DNA of 64,000 nt, taken from NCBI GenBank assembly GCA_019914945.1, contig CM034107.1:5828001-5892000 (forward strand). The letters run 5' to 3'. The position numbers were made by a program, and so were the translations under genes. Under the pieces are notes generated by a model. The model was not told the origin of the DNA, ran no database searches, and saw only the letters and a program-made list of their open reading frames with translations. Source of the stretch: Typha latifolia. Its lineage: Eukaryota > Streptophyta > Magnoliopsida > Poales > Typhaceae. Shown in pieces: positions 21,801 through 33,304 of this stretch. The first letter of the stretch is position 1; each line of letters begins with the position of its first letter.

Positions 21801-21826
21801 ATTTTTTTTAAACTTGGGTTATTACA
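18820..21826 (-). mobile_element. Solo Tekay LTR, TSD GGAGG, nested
   Basis: It runs from TGTGACACC to TTATTACA, 3007 bp, with GGAGG at 18815-18819 and 21827-21831. On the minus strand the order is terminal hairpin (21752-21775), GA/CT runs, (CTT)n, TGGGCC palindromes, TATATATA (about 21034-21053), a long AT-rich body and a GTGTCACA end. No internal region is present. The ORFs called in the purine-rich part are low-complexity artefacts. Confidence 0.93.
21237..21335. repeat. (GAA)n microsatellite
   Basis: Nearly uninterrupted GAA/AAG triplets run for about 95 bp. Shorter versions occupy the same LTR position at 26550-26610 and 33715-33760. Length differs among copies, as expected of slippage. 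Confidence 0.9.
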
Positions 21827-23101
21827 GGAGGGGGGAGGGGGAGTGGGAAGGGGCATTGCCAGCTAACCCGAACCCATTGACATGCTCCCCTTAGCAAGTA
21901 GAAGCCAGCCGAGGGGAAGACGAGATACCATAGGTGGTCGCCGATGAGAATCCACCTCGCCTTGGCTAGCCGCTTGGCGACTCTAACCACGAGGGCACCG
22001 AAGGAAGCCACTAGGGGCAACCTTGTGAAGAGGGGAAGCTCACCAGACTGGCGCGGCAAGGCACGAAGCCGCCGGTCAGTCGGGTCACAACGAGATCGAG
22101 AGGGGAAAGTTTCAAAAAAGAAAAACTCAAATGCTAACACATTTTAAAATTAAGTTAACCTGACGAGAAAGGCAGCTTCGACCGTTCTAACAGCACTCCG
22201 ACATGGCGAGAAGAAGAAAGAGGGAGAGTGAGCTAGCAGGGAGAAGGAGGAAAGAAACATAAAAGAAGGAGAATAAGGAGAACAAGAAAGAGAGAGGGGG
22301 AAGAAAGGAAAAAGGTGCACGTGCCCCGCACATGCGCGCCCCAATTTTTTCTTTTATGGTTGTTACACACTGCATTGAAGGAGTCTGTCATGAAGTGATC
22401 AACCATATCTACTCCTTAGTGAAGTTCGAAACCATAAGGGAGACCAACAGGGATTTCACCACCAAATGACGCACCATCGGCCCAAGTACAACACCCCTGT
22501 GCAGGTTTGTTATGCTAGTGACAAAGCATCGACGACCTTGATCCATTCATACAATTTACTATGTTTGGCTTCACTAATTCTGGGTAAGGTCTATTTATTA
22601 AGCTTTTAGCTCATGACTTTTTTTATTTCTTTTCTAATCCCCCCTAGATAAGAGGTACCTCATAATGATTTGAGAGATATCACGAAGTGATATTTTAGGG
22701 TGAAGATGAGGTGAGATAGATATAAGATGATATAAAAGATAGCTTATATAGAGTTTTACTAATATTAGATATATTTATACTTTATTGTATTAGATGATAA
22801 TTTCTATAATACTTATTAGATTATATTTTTTATATTTTAGTCATTTTAGTTATTTCTTGATGATTTGACCTAGCCTGTGTGGGTCCTGCTAGATTTTGCA
22901 GTGGTCCAGCATGATTATTGTAGATTTTGATATTAATATGTTAATAGGTTTATCTAGATGATAATATAATTTATCATGAGTTGAGTTATGTGAGCACATG
23001 CATATCTATACATGATGACTCCTTTCGTCCTATTGTGCGCGCCATGCGCGTCGGGTGTGAGTATGTAGGCATGCACGCGCCAGCCGAACGGCAGCATTAC
23101 A

Positions 23102-23753
23102 TAGATAGTTGATTTTCTTTATTGCTTTTAATTTCGAATTAAAGTAAATGTAAGCCCAATATAGCGAATTGAATCGAACCCACTATGACTTTACTCCTAT
23201 AAGTAGGAGTGATCATGGGTAAATTAGGAGTTGTGTAATGAGTATTAAATTAAGTTATTATTATTCATCTCACATTTACTATTCATTCATAGCCATTAGA
23301 TCGTCTTTATTTTTCTAGGATTAGATCTTAAACCTAGAACATTTTCAAGATTCCAAACCCTGGCCACCATCTTCCTTAATAAGCCACCTACCTTTACAGC
23401 TGACCTCACCATCTCACGGTCGTTCACCACCCTCTGACAACTATCGCAACGTTGGATATTTTAGAATTCTATCTAGTTTCGACATTCTTTTACTATTTTA
23501 TTTTTTGTCTTTTCACCTCGACCTCATAATCACATAATTCCAAGTCTATAAGAACCTTAACTTGCAAGCTATCATCCATTAAAATTTCATAATTTTTTTT
23601 TTCCTACAAGTGAATTTTTCTTAATTTGGTATGAATTGTGGTGAGAAAAATCTAACCTAAGAGGAAGGGGAGGAGCCAACCCAAACCTTAGCCAAAGCAC
23701 CACCTCGACCGCGGTGGAGTCCCCCCCCCCCCACCCACCCACCCTACCCCTAC
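23102..23753. other. Repeat-derived relic, no gene seen
   Basis: No motif-bearing frame is present. The stretch 23220-23480 (TTATCGTAGCCATTA-like block, CTTTACAGC/ACCATC, TTCGACATTCTTTTACTATT) resembles 38420-38630, so both are copies of one repeat. A C-rich run lies at 23721-23733. It is the left flank of the solo LTR that follows. Confidence 0.5.
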
Positions 23754-26030
23754 TGTAACACCCCCTGCCCAGCACGTGCACAACCACATGCCCACATGGC
23801 ACGCGCGGCACACGTGATAGGATGGGCGGGGCCGCCACGCACAAATACACCCCTATGCTCACATAATCCATCATAAAATAAATTATGACATCATCAAATT
23901 AAACTTGTTAACATATCTATATCTATATCCACGATAATCATACTAGACAACTACATAATCTGGTAGGGTCCACACAAGCCAGGACAAATTATCAAGATAT
24001 AACTAAAATAACTAATACAAGCATACATTATAATTCGACCTATATTATATAAATCAACATATAATACAATGGAGTACAAATATCAAATAATGGTATAATT
24101 TAATTTCTATATAAGCTATCATCTATACCGTCTCGCATCTATAGCTCTTACCTCATTATTGCTCTAAATATTTTCTCAGGGTATCCAAGTCGTTATCATA
24201 TATTATATTATATATCTAAAGAGGTTAGAAAAGAAATAAAAAGTCATGAGCTAAATGCTCGGTGAATAGACCTTACCCCAAATTAATGATGCTAAGCAGA
24301 GGGTAAATTATGTATTGAATAATATGAATCAGAAAGAGCATCATATCATGAATAAGTATATCAATATATCATTAATAATATATAAATATATAGCGGATAT
24401 TATGTCTTAACTGATCAAATATATAATTCTCGACAATGTATAAATAAATCTCTATGTCATACCATTATCATAACTCTTTCTCAAATATGACACATATGAT
24501 GCATGCTGATCATGACCATATTGTGATATCAAATGCAAGCACATATATATAATGACCACTCGATAATCAGATAGATTAGATGATAATGAAATCATATGCA
24601 TTTCTCAATATTTTAGTCATCAATATCGACTCTGAATAACATTATCATACTAGACTACTATGCGTAGACAACATTCGGTACCCGATCTCAACATCCTGCT
24701 CATAGGCTCAAAGTATACCCTACCATATGCTAAGGGTATCTCAGTTATAATAATACACTACCATACGCTAAGGGTATATCAAAATCTATTTAGATCGGGT
24801 ATCCCACTAGTTAATAGAAATCACATGAGAGTAACTCGCTACACGTATGCCCTAGCAAACGGCAAGTATCTAATTGTTTATGCGCACAGACTCAAATGAC
24901 CTTGGACATGGGCCATGAGATATCGCATATCAGCGACCATAATCACACATTAGGCATCCCTAACCCTAGAGCCTACTTAAGTACCCTCATATTTTTTCTA
25001 TCAATTTTTTTATCAATGAGATTATGCATTTCCTTCTATATAGTAGATCACCTGCATATATCCAGTATTATAACAAATCAATGCATATTAGAAATTTAGG
25101 TAGAAAAGTTGTCAAAAGAGATATGATGCTATACAATCTCCAATCATATATTTATTATATGCATACTTATGCTAGCTTATCTCATGCATACCTATATTAG
25201 AGATCATCTCAACATAAAGTATAAATAATCTATTCATTTCCAATCATATATATATATATATATATGTCATTAATATATTCATATCTAAGATTAGTCTAAT
25301 CAAATGATTAATAAAATATAATCAATTATAATCATATTTATATAGGATTATATAATTATGCTGAAGGCTAAAACATGCATATACATAATTATATAATATG
25401 CTCTAATTTGAGAAAGGCATCTAAGGGATTAGACTACTCACCATCTAACTAGAAGACCCAATACACGCATCCTTCACATCCATCAATCAACCATCATTCA
25501 TCGTTAGTAAAGTTTCCAAGGTCTCAAATAAGGGAGTTCGAAGTTTGAAAATGTTTAAGTAGTATGAAATTAGTCATTTATCCGATCATAATCCATTCGA
25601 GTAAAAATATAATAATTTATTAGGTTTAAAAATTAATTAGATTCATAGAATAAATTTAATTGTGATAATATTAATATGCTAATACCATAATTTATATTTA
25701 TTAATAAGAATGCCAATTTGCTAAATATAGAGTACGTAATATAGTAATTTATCTCTTTTCATATATAATTAATGACAACTATATAAATGATTTATAAAAA
25801 TATACCTATAAATATAATCTTATTAGTAATTATTTTGTGATACTTACTCTTATTTAATTAATCATAAATTATATGAAAAATAGCCATTATCATTCTATTA
25901 AACAAAAATAATATGCAAGCTTAGTATTTCATTTTATAGAAAGTAGTATATAATAATAAGATGCTAAAAATACTTATCTAAAATATAAATATAAATATAA
26001 GATTATTATTAATAAGGCTAAATGTATTAA

Positions 26031-26372
26031 TGTCATGAAAAAAAATTCCTTCACAGCATGGCACGACAGCTCGTGCCATGTAGTGGCAACGAGGAAGGGC
26101 GCCACGCCCCCAAGCACTGGCCCAGCCAACCTGGCAGAAGAAGCTAGCGCGGTGGGCCCCTACCGCTGCCACTGCAGCCTCCCTCCCCACCGCCTCTCTT
26201 CTTTTTCTTCCTCTCTCTCTTTCTCTCTTTTTCTCTTTCAGACTCTTTCTCTCTTTTTCTCATTCAGGCTCTTTCTCTCTCTCTCAAACACTCTCTCTCT
26301 CTCTACCCGCTATCACCGTCACTCCGTCGGCCTGCCGCTGCCGCCACCACCTCCACTAATGCTGGTGAGCCT

Positions 26373-26424
<52 letters not shown>

Positions 26425-28448
26425 TTGTCGGCTTCCTCTCGGGGCCGCCGAAAGATTGAGCCATTGGCGAGAGGATGGCCGCTGAGTGGCCACCAGCGGC
26501 CGCACCCCTCCCCCATGGCCCAACCATCTTCTTCCTTCTTCTTTCCTCTTTTTCTTCTTCTTTTTCTTTTCTTCTTCTTCTTCTCCCCCTCCTTCTTCCC
26601 TTCTTTCCTCTTGGACTGCACCCTGCAAGTGGTGCTAGGCTCGGCCCAGCGCCCTTGCAGCGCATGGCGCTGGGCCCGGCCCAGCACCCTACTGCTGAAC
26701 CCAGCACTATGTATTGTTATATATATATATATATGCAGATTATTTATTTTTAATTATATTTGATTATGTTATTAATTATTCAATTAGTTTAGTTAATTTA
26801 ATATATTTAATTTATATAAATTAAATATAATTATATCCTAGTTAGTATATAATTCTAATTATATCATGTTTAGCAAAAGACCTGCAATATAAATTACTAT
26901 TTTGATCCTAGGTAAGTAATAATAATTATTAGGGTTATGTACGTATATTCTTACGTAATTATTTATAGTAACTTAATTCTTATTTTCTTAATTATCAATG
27001 AGAATAATAGATAGATAATTATATTTTAAATACACTATTAAATAATATAATTATGGTTAATAAATAACAAAACAAATATAGAAATGAAGAGTACATAATT
27101 ACAACAAGAAACTATCTTTTTGCTGGGTTAATTTTAATAAATAGAAAGACTAACATTATTTGTTATAAATAATTTCAAATCCCGACCCTCCTATTCGAAA
27201 TCATGTGGACCTAGCTATCGAGGCTTGATCGTTGTCATAATAATATGAATGAGTGGTTGTTTGGTATTTGTAGTGGTGGTGCGTACTCTTATCTCGTAGA
27301 CGTCTTTCTTAAATTAGGTTATATTATATATTATATGCATGCATGTTTTGGCCTCCAGCATGATTATATGATTTTATCTAGAGATGATTACAGTCGAGTA
27401 TATTTTATCATACATTTGATTATGTTGATCTGGAATATGAGTGCATTGGTGATATATATAGAGATGATTGGAGATGATCCTACTGTTATGATTGTATACC
27501 GAGTTGATCTGTAGCATGAGTATGCATGTAATAAATTAGCATGAGTATGCATGTGTTGATGATACAGTTGGAGACTACATTGCATCATTTTCTCTTGATT
27601 CCTATTCCACCTAAATTTCTGTTATGCATTGACTTATTATCCTACTGGATATATGCATATGATCTATTATTTAGAAGGAAAATATAAAATATGATTGATA
27701 TGATAGTTGATATAAAGCGTGAGGATACCCGAGTCGGCGCGAGGGTTAGGGTGTGCTTGGAGATGATTGAGCGCTCAATATAGTCGCGATCATGTTGGCC
27801 TTATGTCTGAGGTCATTAGTCTGTGTGCGCAGCAAATATTCGGACACATGGCGTTCGCTAGGGCATATGTGACGAGTTATCCTCACGAGATTTCTATCAA
27901 CTATGGGGGTGTCTGGTCTAGATGGATGTTAATACCCCAGCGGGTGGTGGGGTATGGTTATATTTAAGATACTATTGCGGGTGGCGGAGTATGCTCTGAG
28001 CTTTCGGACATGATGTTAAGATCGGGTACTAGGTGTTTACTATGCATAGTGGTCTAGTATGATAATATTGTACCGAGTTGTCGGTGAGGATCGTGATATT
28101 GAGAAATGCATATAAGTTATCTTGTCTGATGTATTAGTGGATATCCTCCAAAGTGTGTATGTATTCTTGTCTTATATTTTAGCATGTGACTTTATACTTG
28201 TATAATTATGTATATATACTATCGTTGTGTATATGTAGTTGTGAAAAGCTCTTGATGATGTATTGTGGCATGTGTGGGGCCCAAGTAGGGTTATTTGTAT
28301 GTTGTTGATAGTTAGACTTGAGTTATTTTTAGTTTAGATATTGTGGATACAAGTTTATTTGTTTTTCAATAACTAACAAAATGGTTAGGTACCATACACG
28401 TGTCATATAGGCTCGTGCCATGCACATGTTTAGGGTTTGGGTGCTACA
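26031..28448 (+). mobile_element. 5' LTR of the Tekay element
   Basis: It starts TGTCATG and ends GTGCTACA, 2418 bp. Order: hairpin of CATGGCACGA arms (26057-26080), CT runs, CTT-rich tract, GCGCTGGGC palindromes (26635-26700), a TATATATATA run (26721-26734), then AT-rich sequence and a GT-rich end. Relative to the 3' LTR it lacks about 445 bp near 28110, next to a short ATAA match. Confidence 0.9.
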
Positions 28449-28456
28449 TTTTAGAG

Positions 28457-28470
28457 TGGTATTAGAGCCC
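28457..28470 (+). other. Primer-binding site of the Tekay element
   Basis: TGGTATTAGAGCCC lies eight bases after the LTR end. It differs by one base from the canonical initiator-tRNA-Met site TGGTATCAGAGC. Confidence 0.85.
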
Positions 28471-28626
28471 AGGTTTGTTAAGTATCCGGCATATCATCAA
28501 GAGCTTTTGTACATTGTCACCTTGAGTCTAGGGAAATGTTGCCATCTTAGGGTTATGCAAGAGATAAATTTTAGGATTTAATTTGATCATTAATCAGTTG
28601 ATAAATTTGTCTATTTTCACAGAAAG

Positions 28627-29560
28627 ATGCCACCTCGTCGTAGAGGTTCACAGTCTAGTGTGACCTCAGCTGAGGCCCCTACTGAGACCCCAGAAGTTCC
28701 TTAATCTGTAGAGGAGCGTGATCCTATTTTGTGTCTCCTGGACAGTCAAGAAAGACTTATTGAGGAAATCCTTTGAGGTAGAGGAGCTGGCATATCAACA
28801 GAGAGTTCTGAGCCACCTCTTACAGCGGGCATCACCTTTAATAAGTTTATGCAGTTGAACCCCTCAATTTATAGTGGAGGTGTTGATCCACTGGAGGCCA
28901 GTGGATGGTTATTGGACATTGAGAAAATGTTGGATACTCTAGGATGTAGTGATCAACAAAAGGTAGCATTTGCTGCCTTTATGCTTAGAGGTGAGGCAGA
29001 ACAATGGTGGAAAGCCACAAAGAGACTGATAAAATCAAGGATAGGGGACACAGTCATCACTTGGGAGTTATTTCTTGATGCCCTTGATCAAAAGCATTTT
29101 CCAGCCTGGAGAAAAGAAAAGATGGAAGAAGAATTTCTGCATTTACATCAAGGTCTTATGACAGTGGTAGAATACGAGGTTAAATACAATGCTTTAGCGC
29201 GTTTTGTACCCCATCAAGTTCCAAATGAAGCAGCCAGAACTCGACGCTTCAAGCATGGGCTGAATTATGCTATACATCAGAGTTTAGAGGCAGCATGCCT
29301 CATACCTTATGCTGATACAGTAGAGAGGGCTATGGCACTTGAGGGAGTGATTCAGGAGAAGAGGGCTAGGGTTCCTTCTGCAAGCCAGAGCCTACCGCCT
29401 TCGTAGTCACAGCGTCATTTTTCCTACCATCCTTATAAGGGAAGTTCAAGCACTGATTCATCTGCTAACCGATTTGATTCGTAGGGATTTGAAGGACTTA
29501 GCCAAGCAGTGTCTTAGGTTAGCGTGACTGGACTGCCTTCCATTGGTAGAGGGGGTGGAT
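28627..29560 (+). pseudogene. Gag of the Tekay element
   Basis: The start MPPRRRGSQS, typical of Tekay/Del Gag, is followed by a stop at 28702 and another near 28774. A clean 185-codon stretch (28849-29406) holds the capsid core: FMQLNPSIYSGGVDPLEA, the WLLDIEKMLD helix, EAEQWWKATKR and WELFLDALDQKHFP. The ending is rich in stops. Gag would package element RNA in cytoplasmic particles. The early stop makes this copy unable to do so. Confidence 0.88.
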
Positions 29561-29592
29561 CTATTGGAGGGCAAACTACTTGGAGAAGTCAC

Positions 29593-29691
29593 TGCTTTGG
29601 ATGTGGGAAGTTTGGTCATCATCTTTGAGATTGCCTTAACCCATGGTTGTGTTTTGAGTGTGGGCAGCCTGGTCATACCCATCGTGACTGT
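29593..29691 (+). pseudogene. Two CCHC zinc knuckles of Gag
   Basis: In one frame, CFGCGKFGHHL*DC (29593-29634) and CFECGQPGHTHRDC (29650-29691) both fit C-X2-C-X4-H-X4-C, the nucleic-acid-binding knuckles at the Gag C-terminus. The first contains a TGA. The two are spaced five residues apart. Confidence 0.88.
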
Positions 29692-29844
29692 CCGCGTGCC
29701 ACCACCGCTTCGATTTCTGCTGCTGTAGCATCTTTTAGAACTGCACCTCTTGGGGTTTCTACTACGGCCGACCGAGGCAGAGGAGTTGTTGGAGCAGGGT
29801 CCTCTTAGCCTGGGCGAAAGTCTAGAGGTGGCTGGATCTTCGCG

Positions 29845-30234
29845 ATGACGGAGCACGACGCTTTGGCATCTAATGACGTGGCCATAGGTACTCTAAAATT
29901 ATTTTCTCATACAGCGAGAGTTTTATTTGATCCGAGTGCCACACATTCCTTTATTTCAAGTTCTTTTGCTTGCCATGCTGATATGCTAATGGAACCTTTA
30001 AAGGATATTCTATTGATTGCCACACCAATAGGAAAGACAGTTGTTATTGATTCTGCTTATAAATCATGCATAGTTAGTTTTGGGGATAGGGAGTTCAAAG
30101 TAGAACTTTTGCCATTAGAGCTGATAGATTTTGATGTTATCTTGGGGATGGATTGGTTAGCTGCATATCATGCCAATATAGATTACTATAGAAAAGAAAT
30201 TGTGATGAATTTAGCTGATGGGGGCAGAATATAG
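29845..30234 (+). pseudogene. Aspartic protease of the Tekay element
   Basis: This 130-codon frame has the Ty3-type retropepsin layout. ARVLFD at residues 24-29 leads into PSATHSFIS, and FDVILGMDWL comes near residue 98. The usual catalytic triplet D-S-G or D-T-G reads D-P-S (Asp codon at 29929), so the glycine is gone and proline follows the aspartate. The protease would cut the polyprotein, and this change should disable it. A stop at 30232 separates it from RT. Confidence 0.88.
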
Positions 30235-30377
30235 AATTAAGGGCAATAAATCCAGCAATCCTATAGAGATAATCTCTGCATTTTGAAGCTTGTAGATTAT
30301 TAAAGAAAGGATGCACAGGTGTCTTAGCTAGCCTGTCAGGAGATACTGATAAAACGATCAAATTAGAAGATGTCTAA

Positions 30378-31418
30378 ATTGTTAGAGAGTTTCTTGATGT
30401 TTTCCCAAATGATCTCCCCGGATTACCCCCGAATGGGGAAGTAAAATTTTCAATTGATGTAGCTCCTGATACTTCACCTATTTTTAAAGCCCCCTACAGA
30501 ATGGCACCAATAGAATTGAAAGAACTTAAGGTACAATTGGAAGAACTACTACAGAAAGGCTTTATAAGACCTAGTGTCTCTCCTTGGAGAGTGCTTGTTC
30601 TTTTTGTTAAGAAGAACGATGGGACACTTAGGCTGTGTATAGACTATAGACAGCTAAACCAAGTGACAATAAAGAATAAATATCCTCTATCTCACATTGA
30701 TGATTTGTTTGACCAGTTAAGGGAAGCTAGAGTATTCTCCAAAATAGACTTGAGAACTGGTTACCATCAGTTAAGAGTCCGTGAGGAGGATGTTTCTAAA
30801 ATTGCTTTTCGTACTAGACACGGACACTATGAGTTTTTAGTCATGCCATTTGGATTGACAAATGCTCCAGCTGTTTTCATGGATCTGATGATTAGAGTTT
30901 TCCAACTTTATTTGGATCAATTTGTAATAGTTTTCATTGATGATATACTAATATATTTAACTAGTGAGGAAGAACATGAGTATCACTTGAGGTTAATTCT
31001 CCAGATCTTGAGAGAAAAGAAATTATTTGCCAAATTTTCAAAATGTGAGTTCTGGCTAGATCAGGTGGTCTTTCTAGGACATGTCGTATCACAGGAAGGG
31101 ATCAGTGTGGATCAGTCCAAAATAGATGCTGTATTGAAATGGAGTCAACCAACCAATATCTCAGAAGTGCGTAGTTTTCTTAGTCTGGCTGGGTATTATA
31201 GAAGGTTTGTAGAAGGATATGCAAAGATAGCTATGCCTCTTACCAGGTTGACTCGAAAGAATCAAAAGTTTGAGTGGAATGAAGAGTGTGAAAATAGTTT
31301 TCAAGAATTAAAAAGAAGATTGACTTGTGCACCAATTCTGATTATTCCTTCTAGAGGAATAAGATTTCAAGTGTATTGTGATGCCTCACGCAAAGGATTA
31401 GGTTGTGTTTTAATGTAG
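30378..31418 (+). pseudogene. Reverse transcriptase and start of RNase H
   Basis: The open stretch starts after a stop at 30375. It covers the leader [17 protein letters not shown] and all RT motifs: [50 protein letters not shown]. The active site F-I-D-D has its two aspartates at 30939-30944, followed by FLGHVVS and LAGYYRRF. It runs into RNase H ([15 protein letters not shown]) and ends at TAG 31416-31418. It is the best-kept domain. FIDD is normal for Ty3 RTs, so RT is damaged only by the later stop. Confidence 0.92.
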
Positions 31419-31882
31419 AATGGTAATGTAGTGGCTTATGCATCTAGGCAGTTAAAAATTATCCTACTCATGATTTGGAGTTGGCTGCTGTAGTGTTTGC
31501 TTTAAAAATTTGGCGACACTATCTATATAGGGAAAAGTGTGAAATTTTTATAGATCATAAAAGTCTTAAATATTTATTTACTCAGAAAGAACTTAATTTG
31601 CGGCAAAGGAGATGGTTGGAATTAGTGAAGGATTATGATTGTACCATAAATTATCATCCAGGTAAAGCAAATATTGTTGCAGATGTCTTAAGTAGAAAGT
31701 CAACTAGGAGTCTAGCATTTTTAGTTACCCAACAAACTATGATACTTAAGGATCTGCAAATGCTAGAAGTTCCAACTGTGACCAAGAGTGGTGGAGTCGG
31801 TTTACTAGCACAATTTACAGTCAAATCTACATTGATAGATAGAATTAGTGCATCTAAGAAGACTGATAGTAAGGTTATATAA
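31419..31882 (+). pseudogene. RNase H, frameshifted
   Basis: [10 protein letters not shown] is followed by a frame change near 31458, where about five residues are missing before [14 protein letters not shown]. Then come [26 protein letters not shown] and [16 protein letters not shown]. The Asp/Glu/Asp residues of the family (CDAS, DLEL, IDHK) are still present. RNase H removes template RNA during reverse transcription. Confidence 0.9.
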
Positions 31883-31885
31883 ATT

Positions 31886-32544
31886 ATGAAACAAGTGCAG
31901 AATTCTAGTAAACCAAATTTTTCTATAGACTCTACCGGGATATTGCGTTTTAGAGGCAGATTGTATGTTCCTAATTATGAAGGACTTAGAAATGAAATTT
32001 TGAATAAAGCTCATACTTCTGCTTATGCTATGCACCCCGGGGGGGAACAAAAATGTATCATGAGTTAAAAAGGAAATTTTTGTGGGAAGGAATGAAAAGA
32101 AATATTGGGGAATTTGTGGCTAGGTGTTTGGCTTGTCAACAAGTCAAGATTGAGCATAAGAGGCCTGCAGGCGCATTACAACCTTTGCAGATTCCTAAAT
32201 AGAAATGGGAACATATTAATATGGATTTTGTGACAAGGTTACCAAAGACACAGAAAGGGAAGAATACAATTTGGGTGATTATTGATAGACTAACCAAATC
32301 AGCACACTTTTTACCAGTTAGTACTACTGACTCAATGGAAAAATTAGCTATCTTGTTTAGAGATGAAATTTTTGCTCACCATGGAATTCCTGTTAGTATC
32401 ACTTCAGATAGAGATCCTCGTTTTGTGTCCAGATTTTGGAAGCAGTTTCATCAGTCTTTTTGAACAAAACTATAGTTTAGTACAGCTTATCATCCCCAGA
32501 CAGATGGTCAATCTGAGCGTACTATTCAATCATTAGAGGATATA
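31886..32544 (+). pseudogene. Integrase zinc domain and DDE core
   Basis: The HHCC region is split by a one-base insertion in a run of G (32038-32044). Beyond it, in another frame, are YHELKRKFLWEGM and RCLACQQVK. The catalytic core gives D at 32224 (MDFVTRLP), D at 32407 (SDRDPRF) and E at 32515 (DGQSERT), spacing D-X60-D-X35-E. Stops at 32202 (TAG in place of an expected Trp), 32461 and 32473 interrupt it. All three catalytic residues survive, but no intact protein can be made. Confidence 0.9.
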
Positions 32545-33266
32545 TTGAGAGCATGTGTAATTGATTTCGGATTGGGTTGGGACAAATATTTACCATTGAT
32601 AGAGTTTGCTTATAATAACAGCTATCATGCTAGCATTGGTATGCCTTCCTATGAAGCATTATATGGCAGGAAATACAGATCACCAATTGATTGGGAAGAA
32701 GTTGAAGAAAAGAATGTTGAAAACTCAATACTAGTGCAAGCTACAGTTGAGAAGATAAAGACAATTAAAGAACATATGAAGGTGGCACAAAGTAGACAGA
32801 AAAGTTATGCTGATAATAGGAATCGTGATTTGGAGTTTCAGATTGGGGACAAAGTATTCTTAAGAGTTTCACCTTGGAAGGGTGTGTTTCGCTTTGGAAA
32901 GAAAGGAAAGTTATGTCTTAGATATATAGGACCTTATGAGATTCTTGAACAAGTGGGGCTTGTAGCTTATAGAGTAGCTTTACCCCCTGACTTAGCACAA
33001 ATTCATAATGTGTTCCATGTGTTAGTATTAAGAAAATATATATCGGATCCATCGCACGTGATTTGTTATGAACCAGTTCAGCTGCAACAAAACCTATCAT
33101 ATGAAGAGCAACCTATGAAAGTCCTTGCTATGAGAGATAAAGTACTAAGAACCAAAGTTATACTTTTAGTATAAACTTGTGGAGAAACCATGCAGTAGAA
33201 GAGGCATCTTGGGAATGTGAGGATGAGATACGATCCAAATATCGAGAATTATTTAAAGGTATGTAA
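32545..33266 (+). pseudogene. Integrase C-terminus and pol tail
   Basis: The frame holds WDKYLPLIEFAYNNSYHASI, the GPY module (RYIGPYEILEQVGLVAYRVA, HNVFHVLVLRKY) and the Tekay tail. A frame change near 33165 leads to LWRNHAVEEASWECEDEIR and a stop at 33264-33266. The tail occupies the chromodomain position, though the match is weak. It lies 22 bp before the polypurine tract. Confidence 0.85.
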
Positions 33267-33288
33267 ATTTCGGGGTCAAAATTTTTAT

Positions 33289-33304
33289 AAGGGGGGAAGG
33301 AAAA
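33289..33304 (+). other. Polypurine tract
   Basis: AAGGGGGGAAGGAAAA lies immediately upstream of the 3' LTR and would prime plus-strand DNA synthesis. It is purely purine for 16 bases. Confidence 0.85.

Larger units (their letters stand above)
16329..22367 (-). mobile_element. Solo Tekay-type LTR, TSD CACTG, interrupted
   Basis: Its termini are TGTAACACC at the left and GTTGTTACA at the right, with CACTG at 16324-16328 and again at 22368-22372. Without the inner solo LTR it is about 3.0 kb, a usual Tekay/Del LTR size. No primer-binding site, gag or pol adjoins it, so it is a solo LTR left by LTR-LTR recombination. Its TGGGCY-rich block is at 18300-18610. The largest open frame inside (about 60-130 codons) is GC-rich and shadowed on the other strand. 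Confidence 0.9.
16189..23101 (+). mobile_element. Tekay-type LTR relic, split by nested solo LTRs
   Basis: Sequence at 16189-16328 joins to 22373-23101 across the 16329-22367 insertion. The joined blocks (ATTTATATATTATTGATG, GGGTAAGGTCTATTTATTAAGC, GTGTGGGTCCTGCTAG, and the GC-rich CGCGCCATGCGCG end with GCATTACA) match the plus-oriented LTR at 35.5-36.1 kb. The 5' half of the LTR is missing. No gene. Confidence 0.6.

Noticed and set aside
23721..23750. C-run and ACCC repeats as telomere-like sequence
   Set aside because: The plant telomere repeat is CCCTAAA; this is a plain C/ACCC low-complexity run.
28849..33266. An active, autonomous Tekay element
   Set aside because: Stops in gag, a D-P-S protease, a stop ending RT early, a frameshift in RNase H and three stops in integrase rule it out.
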